Of a stretch of DNA of 50,018 bases, positions 1-9,667 are shown in pieces. The DNA comes from Planctomycetaceae bacterium (GTDB lineage: Bacteria; Planctomycetota; Planctomycetia; Pirellulales; UBA1268): contig WTHB01000128.1 in NCBI GenBank assembly GCA_011523305.1, forward strand, positions 1 through 50,018, given 5' to 3'. How positions within the stretch are numbered: the first letter of the stretch is position 1; each line of letters starts with the position of its first letter. Below the pieces are notes generated by a model, which was not told where the DNA came from, did no database searches, and saw nothing but the letters and a program-made list of their open reading frames with translations. Made by a program: the position numbers and the translations under genes.

Positions 1-159
1 AAGAAGAAGGTCGCCAAGAAGAAGGTCGCCAAGAAGAAGGTGGCTAAGAAGAAGGCCGCCAAGAAGAAGGTGGCTAAGAAGAAGGTCGCCAAGAAGAAGG
101 TGGCTAAGAAGAAGGCCGCCAAGAAGAAGGTCGCCAAGAAGAAGAGAGTTGCCAAGAAG
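1..159 (+). repeat. 15-bp tandem repeat (aagaagaaggtcgcc and variants)
   Basis: Consecutive near-identical 15-mers aagaagaagg(tcgcc/tggct/ccgcc), coding KKKVA/KKKAA. Confidence 0.9.
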
Positions 160-174
160 AAGGGCCACGCCTGA
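1..174 (+). CDS. C-terminal tail of a lysine-rich, histone H1-like repeat protein (5' end outside window)
   Basis: Frame 1 reads (KKKVA/KKKAA)n ending KKKRVAKKKGHA-stop (TGA 172-174); 11 Lys-rich units, start not in window. Confidence 0.8.
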   Translation, partial: KKKVAKKKVAKKKVAKKKAAKKKVAKKKVAKKKVAKKKAAKKKVAKKKRVAKKKGHA

Positions 175-291
175 TCCGTCTTCGGCGTGGCTTGCGGCGG
201 TTGGCGAACAAACGGCGTTCTTCCTAGGGTTTCTACGACCTCAGTGAAGATGGCCGCAATCGCTGCAACCATGCCGCTGTTCTGACGAGAA

Positions 292-334
292 AGGCCGGCC
301 CGGGCTCTTGGGCGCCCGGGCCGGCCTCATTTTT
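292..334 (+). terminator. Rho-independent terminator
   Basis: Perfect 14-bp inverted repeat AGGCCGGCCCGGGC (292-305) / GCCCGGGCCGGCCT (314-327), 8-nt loop, followed by CATTTTTG. Confidence 0.85.
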
Positions 335-383
335 GCCTGGGCCATGCGGCAGCAGCCTGCCATCTCGTTGACACCACAATCTG

Positions 384-1466
384 ATGCCTCCACCGGCTCC
401 CCTTCGCAGCAGCAATCCGCCGCACCTGACGCAGAGTCGGTTTCTCCTCATCGCCTGCCATGGCGGTGCCGAACCGGCCCTCCAGCGGCGACAGCAACGC
501 TGGTTTCCAGCCTGGCAGCAGACAGCCTGGCGGCGGGGAGTGGTCTCATTCCGCCTCCCGGACACCACGCTCCACGAGCCCGCCTGGCGAGACAGGGCCG
601 TACCCGCCGAAGTGGCTGACCGACTCGTGTTTGGTCAAACCATGGTTCGCTGTCTGGGACAAGTCACCGGCAGCACCATGACTGAACGGGTGACCGCAGC
701 TGTCGAGCGGACCGCCGTCACCTCGTTTGCGGACGTTCATGTCTGGAACCGCGACCCGCGGCTGGACGGTGACCCCGAAGCGATTCGTGATGCCTTGGCT
801 CAAGCCCACGGCGTACCCGCTCAGTCCACTGCCCCAGGTGCCGGCAGTCGCGTGCTCGACTGCATCGTTGACACCGCCGACCGCTGGTGGATCGGCTGGC
901 ATCAACTGCAGGAAGCAGCCGATCACTGGCCTGGCGGACGCTACCCGGGCCACCTGCCTCCGGATGCAGTCTCCCGCGCCTGGCTAAAACTGGATGAGGC
1001 GATCAGTCGGTTTGATCTGACATTCACGCCGGGCCAACAGGCCTGTGAGTTCGGCGCTTCTCCCGGCGGAGCGTGTCAGCGGTTGCTGGCAGCCGGCCTG
1101 CAAGTGATCGGGGTCGATCCAGCCACAATCGATTGCCGTGTGACGGACCATCCGCAGTTCACCCACTGGCAGAAGCGGGCTCGGGATGTGCGGCTGAAGG
1201 ACCTCCGTGGCTGTGACTGGCTCGTCACCGACATGAACATCGACCCCACCAGCACGATGGCAGCCCTTGAACGCGTGCTGGCGACACCTGGACGCCGACC
1301 ACAGGGCGTGATTGCCACCCTCAAACTTCCGGACTGGTCACGGGCCGAAGCCCTCGATGACTGGCTGGCCCGCTTTGCCACCTGGGGCTACCAGACCCGG
1401 GTGCGTCAGCTCGCCACCGGTGGCCGTGAAGTCTGCCTGGTCGCCAGGCTGGCATCAGGACGGTAG
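384..1466 (+). CDS. RlmM-like/FtsJ-type SAM-dependent rRNA methyltransferase
   Basis: ORF 360 aa; SAM motif CEFGASPGGACQRLLAAGLQVIGVDPA; N-terminal FLLIACHGGAEPALQRRQQRWFPAW.. resembles the RlmM N-terminal domain; exact start uncertain. Confidence 0.75.
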   Translation: MPPPAPLRSSNPPHLTQSRFLLIACHGGAEPALQRRQQRWFPAWQQTAWRRGVVSFRLPDTTLHEPAWRDRAVPAEVADRLVFGQTMVRCLGQVTGSTMTERVTAAVERTAVTSFADVHVWNRDPRLDGDPEAIRDALAQAHGVPAQSTAPGAGSRVLDCIVDTADRWWIGWHQLQEAADHWPGGRYPGHLPPDAVSRAWLKLDEAISRFDLTFTPGQQACEFGASPGGACQRLLAAGLQVIGVDPATIDCRVTDHPQFTHWQKRARDVRLKDLRGCDWLVTDMNIDPTSTMAALERVLATPGRRPQGVIATLKLPDWSRAEALDDWLARFATWGYQTRVRQLATGGREVCLVARLASGR

Positions 1467-1487
1467 CGACGCGTTGCGGCATCGTTT

Positions 1488-2351
1488 TCAGTCAGCCGCG
1501 GTCCAGATCATCGCCGGATCAGTTAGGCTGCCGGCGATCACTGCCTGCAATCCCTCTGCCGTCTCTACCAACAGCCGACCGTCCTCATCGATCCCCCGGC
1601 AGAGCCCGTTGAGCCGTGCTGTCTGCCGGCGAGCCACCGCAGGCGAGAGCCCGGCCACCGGTTCAGCCAAGACATCAAACAGCTGCACCGTGTGGCCCGT
1701 GAGGCTGCAGACTGCTCGATAGCGACGCACCACGTCGGCACGACCCACCGGTGTCACCACCTCGGCAATCGTGGCGAGCAGCCGGGGAACGAGCACCGCC
1801 AACAGGTTTCGGTGGGGTAGCGACTGCCCCGTGGCATCAGGCATGGTTGTCATCCGATCTGCCAGCCCAGCTGGTGCAGCTGCCGCGGACCCGGTTGTGT
1901 TCATCCCGATGCCGATAAGCACCCGCTGGGTGGTGGTCGCCTCGACGAGGATTCCCGCGAGTTTGCGTCCATGAAGTTCAATGTCGTTTGGCCACCGCAC
2001 CGCTGGGCTGAGGGTGGGCAACAGGGCATGCAACGTCTCGACCACGGCGAGTCCGCAGGCCGGGGCCCAAAGTGGCACCGGCCCGGTCGCTGCGGACGCA
2101 CCACTTTCCAGCACGAGCGTCATCGCCAGACTGCCCGGCGGCTGCCACCAGGACGCTCCCCGCCGACCACGCCCAGCCTGCTGCCGCGTCGCCAGCACAA
2201 GTGCCGGCAGCGGTACCGAGCCGGCGGCTGCCAGTTCCCGCCCGCGATCCATGGTCGAGCCAAGGGTGCCGTGGCATTCAATAGTCGCCACCTCCGGAAG
2301 CGCTCGGAGATCGGCCAGATCGTGAGCAGAGAGCATGGATTCCTCGAGCAT
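1488..2351 (-). CDS. birA: Biotin--[acetyl-CoA-carboxylase] ligase
   Basis: GSTMDRGRELA, ATRQQAGRGRRGASWWQPPGSLAMTLVL, VRWPNDIELHGRKLAGILVE motifs; start chosen at ATG 2351 (or 2336) rather than the track start 2525. Confidence 0.9.
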   Translation of the reverse strand: MLEESMLSAHDLADLRALPEVATIECHGTLGSTMDRGRELAAAGSVPLPALVLATRQQAGRGRRGASWWQPPGSLAMTLVLESGASAATGPVPLWAPACGLAVVETLHALLPTLSPAVRWPNDIELHGRKLAGILVEATTTQRVLIGIGMNTTGSAAAAPAGLADRMTTMPDATGQSLPHRNLLAVLVPRLLATIAEVVTPVGRADVVRRYRAVCSLTGHTVQLFDVLAEPVAGLSPAVARRQTARLNGLCRGIDEDGRLLVETAEGLQAVIAGSLTDPAMIWTAAD

Positions 2352-2488
2352 GGCTCGAAACAGAAGCAGCGGTGGGCACGCACCCCAGAGCCTACTCGGC
2401 ACGAGCGAGGAGGCAGGGAGGCTGGGGGGACCAGGTCGATTGAACGTGATCTGCCCGGCGTCGGCAAGGTCGCCATGGGCCGGCGACC

Positions 2489-3826
2489 TTGACCGCACAA
2501 GTCGCGGCGCGGTACCCCCCGCCACAACTGGGGCGTTATCCGGGCATCACCGGGTGGCCCCGGTCTGTCCTCAGAGCATGGGTCCGCGACCGCGTGCGAG
2601 TTCTCGCTTCTCTCCTGCTGGCGGTGCCCGTCTTCCTGCTCGGTCTGACAGGAAGGGAACAGCTCGCTGCGCAGACGGTCCAACTGCCTCCCCCGGCAGC
2701 ATCGTCGCTCGATCGAATCGCCCAGTCGCAGGCCTCACCCTACGGCTATCCGCTCTCGCCACCGCCACCAGCCTGGGATCCCTACGGCCCGCAGGCGAGC
2801 CAGATCTATCCAGTTCCGGCAACCAATCCGACGCCCACCTGGGCCACCTCGGCTGTCACCGGCCAGCCGGGGTACCCCGGCTATTCCACGGCACCACCGC
2901 CGATCGTTCCGAGCAATCCAGCGCCGACCATGCCGGCGAGTTATCCCCAGCCACCAACCCAGCAGAGTGAGTGGTTCCAGCAGACCTACCAGCAGACCCT
3001 GCGGATTTATCAGGGAGCCCGGGGCAGTTGGACCTACCTGCTGGGCAACGGGCAGGGAACCCGCGTGGCGGTCAACGAGCTCGACACCTCAGCCACCTTC
3101 GCCCTGCCATTCTTCATGAACTCGCAGGCGAACCTCAATCATGCCCCGCTGCTGATCACACCCGGCTTTGGGCTGCAACTCTGGCAAGGTCCTGGCCCAT
3201 CTGCTCCCGGGGATGCTGAATTGCCGCCCAACACTTACGACGTCTTCCTCGACACAGCCTGGAACCCACAGTTCACGCCGCTGTTCGGCGCTGAACTTGG
3301 GGTGCGGGTCGGCTTCTTCACCAACTGGGATGTTTTCGTCACCGACAGCTGGCGTGTGATGGGCCGGGCGATCGGTACCCTGCGGATGACCCCGACCTTT
3401 CAGGGCAAACTCGGGGTGATTTACCTCGACCGAAATCAGGTGAAATTGCTGCCAGCGGTCGGCTTCACCTGGACACCAAATGACACCTCACGATTCGACA
3501 TCTTCTTTCCAGCACCCCGCGCCGCCTGGAAGTTTGGCCAGACGGGCCGGCATGCCTGGTGGGGCTACATGGCCGGAGAATATGGCGGTGGCGCCTGGAC
3601 CTTTCGACGCAGTAACGGAGGGATGATCACCCCTTTCGATTACAATGACATCCGAATCTCACTTGGTACCGAGTGGACCCCACTGGCCCCGACCGGTCTG
3701 GCTGGCAACTTTGAGATTGGCTACGTCTTCTACCGTCAACTCTTCTACGTGAACGGACCGACGGGATTTCAGCAACTTGTCGACCTCCCCAGCACAATAA
3801 TGTTCCGGCTGGGGCTGGCCTACTGA
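2489..3826 (+). CDS. Secreted/outer-membrane beta-barrel-like conserved hypothetical protein (paralogue A)
   Basis: Signal-like LASLLLAVPVFLLGL, Pro-rich N-terminus, aromatic beta-strand-rich C-terminus ending LGLAY; similar to the next ORF; start uncertain. Confidence 0.6.
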   Translation: MTAQVAARYPPPQLGRYPGITGWPRSVLRAWVRDRVRVLASLLLAVPVFLLGLTGREQLAAQTVQLPPPAASSLDRIAQSQASPYGYPLSPPPPAWDPYGPQASQIYPVPATNPTPTWATSAVTGQPGYPGYSTAPPPIVPSNPAPTMPASYPQPPTQQSEWFQQTYQQTLRIYQGARGSWTYLLGNGQGTRVAVNELDTSATFALPFFMNSQANLNHAPLLITPGFGLQLWQGPGPSAPGDAELPPNTYDVFLDTAWNPQFTPLFGAELGVRVGFFTNWDVFVTDSWRVMGRAIGTLRMTPTFQGKLGVIYLDRNQVKLLPAVGFTWTPNDTSRFDIFFPAPRAAWKFGQTGRHAWWGYMAGEYGGGAWTFRRSNGGMITPFDYNDIRISLGTEWTPLAPTGLAGNFEIGYVFYRQLFYVNGPTGFQQLVDLPSTIMFRLGLAY

Positions 3827-3840
3827 TATCGGAGCTGGCC

Positions 3841-4914
3841 ATGCCGACCCGCAGCTCCCACCACCTATTTTGGCACCACCTGGTGTTGTCCCTGCTGCTG
3901 GCGACCGCCTGCCTGCTGCCAAGGCACCTCTGGGCTGACGCCGACCAGATCATCCCCCTGCCGGCCCTTGAGCCGGTCGACGAGACCTTCTTCGAACGCA
4001 TTCGTCTGGCTGCTTTTGGTGATCCGCAGGATCTCACTGAGCCGCTGCTGCCGGATGACGTGGCCCCGCCCGGTCAGCCGCGACAAGAGAATGAACCACC
4101 CGGCCGGAAACTCCCGCCCGGGGCCAAGCCGGGAGCTCTCCAACAGGTCATCTTCACGGCCACCGAACTCCCGCGGCTCGGCACGAGCGGACTCGGACTG
4201 GCCACCCTCGACATGAGTCTGACGATCGGCATGCCGGCCCCGACAGTCGACTCACCGCTGCTGGTCACCCCGGGCTTTGGCTGGACGTTTGTCGATGAGG
4301 CCAGCGGGCCAATGGACCCTGGCCTGCCGGCAACGCTTTATGAGTCGTGGATTCAGGCCCGCTGGATGCGGAAAGTCGGTGACCGGCTCGGCGTCGATCT
4401 GGCGGTCGCCCCCGGCTGGTACAGCGATTTTGTCAACGACACCGCCCAGGCCTTTCGTATCACGGGCCATGGCTTTGGCGCCTGGGAAGCCACCGCGGAC
4501 CTGCGGGTAGTGGCAGGGGTGATCTACCTCGACCGTTACGACGTCAACCTGCTGCCAGCCGGCGGCTTGCTCTGGACACCGAGTGATGACCGCCGGTTCG
4601 AACTGATCTTCCCCCGTCCGCGGCTTGCCTGGCGAATCAAGGAGACCACGCGGGCTGCGCAATGGATCTACCTTGCCGGTGAGTTTGGGGGGAATCAGTG
4701 GGCGGTCCGCCGCGATTCAGGCGCCGATGACATTGTCGTCTATCACGACTACCGACTGCTCGCTGGTTGGGAACGCCGGCCGGCCGACCTCGGCATCAGC
4801 TGGCGACTGGAAACCGGCTGGGTCACGGGCCGGCTGGTTGAATACTACGTCACCGACACCGCCGACTATCGGCCGAGCGACACATTCCTAGTGCGGGCAG
4901 GGGTGTGGTACTAG
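3841..4914 (+). CDS. Secreted/outer-membrane beta-barrel-like conserved hypothetical protein (paralogue B)
   Basis: Signal peptide LVLSLLLATACLLPRHLWA; shares VIYLDR..V.LLPA.G..WTP.D..RF...FP.PR.AW and YLAGE(F/Y)GG..W..RR with the upstream ORF. Confidence 0.65.
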   Translation: MPTRSSHHLFWHHLVLSLLLATACLLPRHLWADADQIIPLPALEPVDETFFERIRLAAFGDPQDLTEPLLPDDVAPPGQPRQENEPPGRKLPPGAKPGALQQVIFTATELPRLGTSGLGLATLDMSLTIGMPAPTVDSPLLVTPGFGWTFVDEASGPMDPGLPATLYESWIQARWMRKVGDRLGVDLAVAPGWYSDFVNDTAQAFRITGHGFGAWEATADLRVVAGVIYLDRYDVNLLPAGGLLWTPSDDRRFELIFPRPRLAWRIKETTRAAQWIYLAGEFGGNQWAVRRDSGADDIVVYHDYRLLAGWERRPADLGISWRLETGWVTGRLVEYYVTDTADYRPSDTFLVRAGVWY

Positions 4915-4920
4915 TTTTCG

Positions 4921-4950
4921 CGCGGCGGGGCCTTCCATGGCCCCCGCCGC
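4921..4950 (+). terminator. GC-rich hairpin, possible terminator of the paralogue pair
   Basis: gcggcggggcc-ttccat-ggcccccgccgc, one bulged C, 7 nt after a stop; no clear T-run. Confidence 0.4.
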
Positions 4951-5111
4951 TTGCGCCAGCCGCGACATCGCTGCGGGCTGCGATGGAACTCCCCCACACG
5001 GTCCCCGTCCCGCGCACGCTCCCAACACCGAGACGACCACCATTTGGTACGATGCCGATCATCAGAACCAAGTCGGCGTGTTCCCCGCACACCCCCTCGG
5101 AGACAGTCAGC

Positions 5112-5486
5112 ATGAGTGAGGCGACCGTCCGTGGCGTCATCCACCTGATCGAAGAAACAAAAACCTACGGCCAGAAGGGCTTTCGCAAGCGTCTGGTCGT
5201 CCTGGAACAGACCACCGGCGGTGGCTTCACCAACTACATCCCCGTTGAATTCATCAAAGACGGCTGTGATGCAGTGGATGACCTCAACATGGGAGACGAC
5301 GTCGAAGTAACCTACCGTCTCAGTGGCCGCCGCTGGCAGCGGGACCCCAGCAGTGAAGCAAAATACTTCCTCTCGGCCGAAGCCCTGAACTTCCGGGTCC
5401 TCTCCGGCGGTGGGAGCGGTCAGGCTGGTCAGATCGACCCGCATCAGGCATTGGCCGAAGCCGCCGAAGATGACATCCCCTTCTGA
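5112..5486 (+). CDS. DUF3127 domain-containing protein
   Basis: MSEATVRGVIHLIEETKTYGQKGFRKRLVVLEQTTGGGFTNYIPVEFIKDGCDAVDDLNMGDDVEVTYRLSGRRWQ. Confidence 0.85.
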   Translation: MSEATVRGVIHLIEETKTYGQKGFRKRLVVLEQTTGGGFTNYIPVEFIKDGCDAVDDLNMGDDVEVTYRLSGRRWQRDPSSEAKYFLSAEALNFRVLSGGGSGQAGQIDPHQALAEAAEDDIPF

Positions 5487-6144
5487 CGAACGTGGGCCGC
5501 CCCCGGCGGCTCCCACCGGGGGTGAGGTCACAGTCGTCTATCAGGACACCAGGCTGCTTGTCCTCGACAAACCCTCAGGCCTGCTCGCTGTCCCGGGCCG
5601 CGGCCCGCACCTGCAAGACTGCCTCACCAGCCGCGTGCAGGCTGTCTTTCCGGACGCCCGGGTCGTGCACCGACTCGACCGTGACACCTCGGGGCTGATG
5701 CTGATGGCCCGCGACGCTGATGCCCAGCGGCACGTGAGCCGCCAGTTCGAACAGCGGCAGGTGCACAAGGTCTACGAGTGCATCGTCTGGGGCGTTCCGC
5801 CAGCCGCAGCCGGCCGCATTGACCTGCCGATCGGCCGCGACCCCGACCATCCGCCGCGATACCGGATCGACCATGTCCACGGCCGGTCCTCCCAAACCGA
5901 CTGGCACATGAACGAGCCACTGGGTGACCGGGCCCGGCTGGTCGTCGAGCCGATCACGGGACGGTCGCACCAGATCAGGCTGCATCTGGCCGCCAGTGGC
6001 TATGCGATCCTCGGTGATCCGCTCTACGCCAACGCCGCCGCCCTGGCCGCTGCAACACGGCTCTTGTTGCACGCCCGCGCGTTGCAGGTCGCCCACCCCA
6101 GCGACGGCCGTAGCGTCTCGTGGCAATCAGCCTGCCCGTTTTGA
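5470..6144 (+). CDS. RluA-family RNA pseudouridine synthase
   Basis: VVHRLDRDTSGLMLMARD catalytic motif, PITGRSHQIRLHLAASGYAILGDPLY; start overlaps the DUF3127 stop by 17 nt. Confidence 0.92.
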   Translation: MTSPSDERGPPPAAPTGGEVTVVYQDTRLLVLDKPSGLLAVPGRGPHLQDCLTSRVQAVFPDARVVHRLDRDTSGLMLMARDADAQRHVSRQFEQRQVHKVYECIVWGVPPAAAGRIDLPIGRDPDHPPRYRIDHVHGRSSQTDWHMNEPLGDRARLVVEPITGRSHQIRLHLAASGYAILGDPLYANAAALAAATRLLLHARALQVAHPSDGRSVSWQSACPF

Positions 6145-6183
6145 ATGGCTCGCTGGGAACCTCGCTGAGGCCACCGCCAGGGC

Positions 6184-7023
6184 TCACACGACCAGAAAAC
6201 GGCGAACCGCCTCGAGGAACGCCGCTGGCTGTTCGGCATGGACCCAGTGACCGGCACCGATGATCGACTCAATCGTGGCCGCCGGAAAAAGCTGGTGGAT
6301 CACCGGCTCGTGCTCGGGTTTGATGAACAGCGACCGGTTCCCCCGCAGGAACAGGGTTGGCCCGAAAAACGGTGCTGCGTTCGCTGCATCCGGCCAGCCG
6401 AGGATCGTGTCGAACTGCCGTTCGATGGCATCAAGGTTCGCTGTCCACGCCAACCCCTCGGGCCGGCTGACAATGTTCGTCACCAGAAACCCCCGCACCA
6501 CAGGATCAACAATGGCCTCGGCCAACGCTGCCTCAACATCACTGCGCCGGGCGCAGCCAGCCAGCGGCACCCGCTGCATGGCGTGGACATACCCAATCGG
6601 CGTGCCCCGGGAGCGGGCCGGAGGAATGTCGACGACCAGCAGCCGTTCGACCAGGTCAGCCCGGGTGAGGGCCAGAAGCATCGCCACCTTGCCCCCCATG
6701 CTGTGACCGATGAGCGTCGCCGGGCCACCCACCTGCCGTTCGATGAAACTGGCCACATCAGCCGCCATTGCAGGATAATCATGACGATCATCCCAGGGGC
6801 TCTCCCCATGATTCCGCAAGTCGACCGTAAACACCTGAAACGCTTCAGCCAGGTGGCGGGCAATCGCCGACCAATTTCGCTTGGAGCCGAACAGACCATG
6901 CAGAATCACGACCGGCCGACCGGCCCCGTAGGCATTGAACGCAAGATCAACCGTCACCCTGAACCTCCCAACCGCTCCTGTGGCATGCTGTGCTTGCTTC
7001 AAGTTTCGCATACTCTGTCCCAA
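6184..7023 (-). CDS. Alpha/beta fold hydrolase (YbfF-like)
   Basis: VILHGLFGSKRNW, VDLRNHGESP, LIGHSMGGKVAMLLAL, C-terminal GAGHWVHAEQPAAF. Confidence 0.9.
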   Translation of the reverse strand: MGQSMRNLKQAQHATGAVGRFRVTVDLAFNAYGAGRPVVILHGLFGSKRNWSAIARHLAEAFQVFTVDLRNHGESPWDDRHDYPAMAADVASFIERQVGGPATLIGHSMGGKVAMLLALTRADLVERLLVVDIPPARSRGTPIGYVHAMQRVPLAGCARRSDVEAALAEAIVDPVVRGFLVTNIVSRPEGLAWTANLDAIERQFDTILGWPDAANAAPFFGPTLFLRGNRSLFIKPEHEPVIHQLFPAATIESIIGAGHWVHAEQPAAFLEAVRRFLVV

Positions 7024-7121
7024 AACTGCAGAGGGTCGACCACACTGGCTTCCTCGTCCGGTTTTCTTGGGGACACCCCCGGCAGCTCACGCCCCCGGGC
7101 TGACAGACTGAAAGGATGCCC

Positions 7122-7571
7122 ATGCGAGCTGTGATTCAGCGAGTCAGCCAGGCAACCGTCAGCATTGACGGGATGCCATCTGCCAGCATCGGCCCCGGCC
7201 TGCTAGTGCTTCTCGGTGTTGAAGTGGGCGACACAGCGGCCGACGTCGAATGGCTGGCAGGCAAGACGGTGCAGCTGCGGATTTTTCCAGACGCCGACGG
7301 CAAGATGAACCGGGACGTCCGGGCGATTGCCGGCGAACTGCTGGTCGTCAGCCAGTTCACGCTCTTGGGCGATGCCCGCAAGGGGAACCGCCCCAGTTTC
7401 ATGCAGGCCGCTCGACCAGACGAGGCGATCCCACTCTATGAAGCCTTTCTGCAGGCCCTCGACGTCCGCACCGGCAGGCCTCCGCAGCGGGGCGTCTTTG
7501 CTGCCGACATGCAGGTCAGTCTCATCAACGACGGTCCGGTGACCATCCTGCTGGACTCGCGGGAGGCGTGA
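7122..7571 (+). CDS. dtd: D-aminoacyl-tRNA deacylase
   Basis: MRAVIQRVSQATVSIDG, VVSQFTLLGDARKGNRPSF, GVFAADMQVSLINDGPVTILLDS. Confidence 0.95.
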   Translation: MRAVIQRVSQATVSIDGMPSASIGPGLLVLLGVEVGDTAADVEWLAGKTVQLRIFPDADGKMNRDVRAIAGELLVVSQFTLLGDARKGNRPSFMQAARPDEAIPLYEAFLQALDVRTGRPPQRGVFAADMQVSLINDGPVTILLDSREA

Positions 7572-7634
7572 CCGCCTCCGCCAAGCGGTGCTGGCCATCA
7601 GCAGCGGTGCTTCCCGCTGCATGAGGCTACCGAG

Positions 7635-8702
7635 TCACTGGGGCTGGGCCTTGAGAAACTCGAAGGCCCGGGCCGGGCGGAACGCTCCTGAAGCATCGCC
7701 GCTGTAGGTCTCGCCGCCAGTGAGCGGCAGCCGTCTCACGCCCGCCCCAGCCGTCAAGTCGACCCGTTCCAGTGGCACCCAGAAGACCGTCGGACTCGTC
7801 GCCGAGTCGAAATAGAGCACCCGATCCTTCTGGTCGTGGACAGTCCGCCAGATGGTGCTAGCCACGTTCGGCTTGCCCGCTGTCGTGATGCCCAGCGGGG
7901 CCGATGCATTCCGAATCACGCTGAAGACTGAGGCGATGGCCTCGATGCCGGTGCGGTCGTGGGGAATGGCGTCGATGTAATATCTCGTCCGCACGAAGCG
8001 GTCGCTGGCCCGAATCGTGCCGGGCAGCATGACGTCACCGCCAATTTCCTGCCAATAGGCGTCGAGGGCGAGTTGCTCGTCATAAGGAGGCGAGTTGGTC
8101 ATCACGGTGTACTGCCGACCGTGGTGGATCTTCAGTTGACCACCCAAAAACTCAAAGATTGCCGAATCACCTGACAGGTCCGAGATCGCCAGATGCCCGA
8201 CACCGGCTTCACCGTTGGGCAGCACTGGGGCAATGATCGTGAACGGTTCCTGCTCAAGCGCGGTCACTGCCTCGGCTACCGTTGCATACGAGTCGAGGAC
8301 AAACTGAGCCCACCCGCCGATCGAGAGGTTGGGACGGCCAGCCACCGGTGCGCCGTAGTCACTCTCAGCCAGGTAGAGCGTATTGGCGACGAGTCCCTTC
8401 TCGTTCATGCCATCCACGCTCGCCACACCATAAAAGCTGACTGCCACCGAACCATACCTGCTCGTCCATTCGAGGCTCCCGGGCCCGCTGTTGCCGTGCC
8501 GCCGCATGCCCCGCGGAAAGATCCAGAGCTCTGACCCCGGATCCTCCACCCAGTCCATCGACCGGCCCACAACCACCGTGCCGTCAGCAAAGCCTTTGAG
8601 GCAGCGGGTACAGGCATCGGCGGGAAGGGGCCCTAGAGCAGCAAGAGCGGCAACAATGACTGCTTCTGCGAGATGGCCTCGTGTGGTACCGAGTCTGTTC
8701 AT
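7635..8702 (-). CDS. Linear amide C-N hydrolase (choloylglycine hydrolase/penicillin V acylase family)
   Basis: Signal peptide then CTRCLKGFADGTVVVGRSMDWVEDPGSELWIFPRG; VDGMNEKGLVANTLYL. Confidence 0.85.
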   Translation of the reverse strand: MNRLGTTRGHLAEAVIVAALAALGPLPADACTRCLKGFADGTVVVGRSMDWVEDPGSELWIFPRGMRRHGNSGPGSLEWTSRYGSVAVSFYGVASVDGMNEKGLVANTLYLAESDYGAPVAGRPNLSIGGWAQFVLDSYATVAEAVTALEQEPFTIIAPVLPNGEAGVGHLAISDLSGDSAIFEFLGGQLKIHHGRQYTVMTNSPPYDEQLALDAYWQEIGGDVMLPGTIRASDRFVRTRYYIDAIPHDRTGIEAIASVFSVIRNASAPLGITTAGKPNVASTIWRTVHDQKDRVLYFDSATSPTVFWVPLERVDLTAGAGVRRLPLTGGETYSGDASGAFRPARAFEFLKAQPQ

Positions 8703-9073
8703 GCCTTGATTCCTGAGGTGGCGACGAGGTGGTCATGACGGCACCTGAGTCTATGCGTGACGGGGTTGTTAGTAGAATCAGGCAAACCTGGTAATGCCCT
8801 GCAGGGCCCACCCCCCGCGACCCCCGCATGGACACCTCGCCAGGAACGGCCAGTCACCCCTAGCAGACTGTGGAAAGAGTCTACCACCGCTTGGATGCGG
8901 CAATCGGCAAACCCGAAAACCCTCGGCGTTTCTGGGTGTTGCCCACGTGGTCTCTTGTTCGCCCGCACTCGCAGGCAAGGGCCATGGATGGCTAGACTGG
9001 TGTTCGCGTGCGGGCAGCCTCAGAAGGCCCTACGTTTTCGCTCGTTCCCCCCTCCAGACAAAGGATCTTCAGC

Positions 9074-9667
9074 ATGCAGGCTTGTCATTGGCTCATGATC
9101 GCGGCCTTGACCGTCGGGCTCTCTCTTGCTTCGCCTTCCCACGCGCAGGAAGCGGCCACGCGGCCACGCTGCTTCCTCGATATCACGGCCGACGGCCAGC
9201 CCCTGGGCCGAATCGTGGTGGAACTCCGTGCGGATGTCGTGCCCAAAACCGCTGAAAACTTCCGTGCGCTCTGCACCGGCGAGAAGGGCTTCGGCTACAA
9301 GGGCAGTTCCTTCCATCGGGTGATCCCCAACTTCATGTGCCAGGGCGGCGACTTCACCAACCACAATGGGACCGGCGGGAAGAGCATTTACGGAACGACG
9401 TTCGCAGACGAAAACTTTACGCTCAAGCACACTGGCCCGGGCGTGCTGAGCATGGCCAACGCCGGCCCCAACACCAATGGCTCGCAGTTCTTCCTCTGCA
9501 CGATCAAGACCGATTGGCTCGACGGCCGGCATGTCGTCTTTGGCCAAGTGGTCGAGGGCATGGACGTCGTCAAGCAGATGGAAGCCCTTGGGTCACCATC
9601 GGGCCGCACCCGCGTCACACTGAAGATCGCTGACTGCGGCGAACTCAACCAGCAGCCCGCGCCGTGA
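9074..9667 (+). CDS. Secreted cyclophilin-type peptidyl-prolyl cis-trans isomerase
   Basis: [62 protein letters not shown]; signal peptide. Confidence 0.95.
   Translation: MQACHWLMIAALTVGLSLASPSHAQEAATRPRCFLDITADGQPLGRIVVELRADVVPKTAENFRALCTGEKGFGYKGSSFHRVIPNFMCQGGDFTNHNGTGGKSIYGTTFADENFTLKHTGPGVLSMANAGPNTNGSQFFLCTIKTDWLDGRHVVFGQVVEGMDVVKQMEALGSPSGRTRVTLKIADCGELNQQPAP

Noticed and set aside
1-159. Possible CRISPR or satellite array
   Set aside because: The repeats have no spacers and form an in-frame KKKVA coding tract ending at a stop codon.
6238-7134. 298-aa plus-strand ORF
   Set aside because: Antisense to the alpha/beta hydrolase, which has all catalytic motifs.
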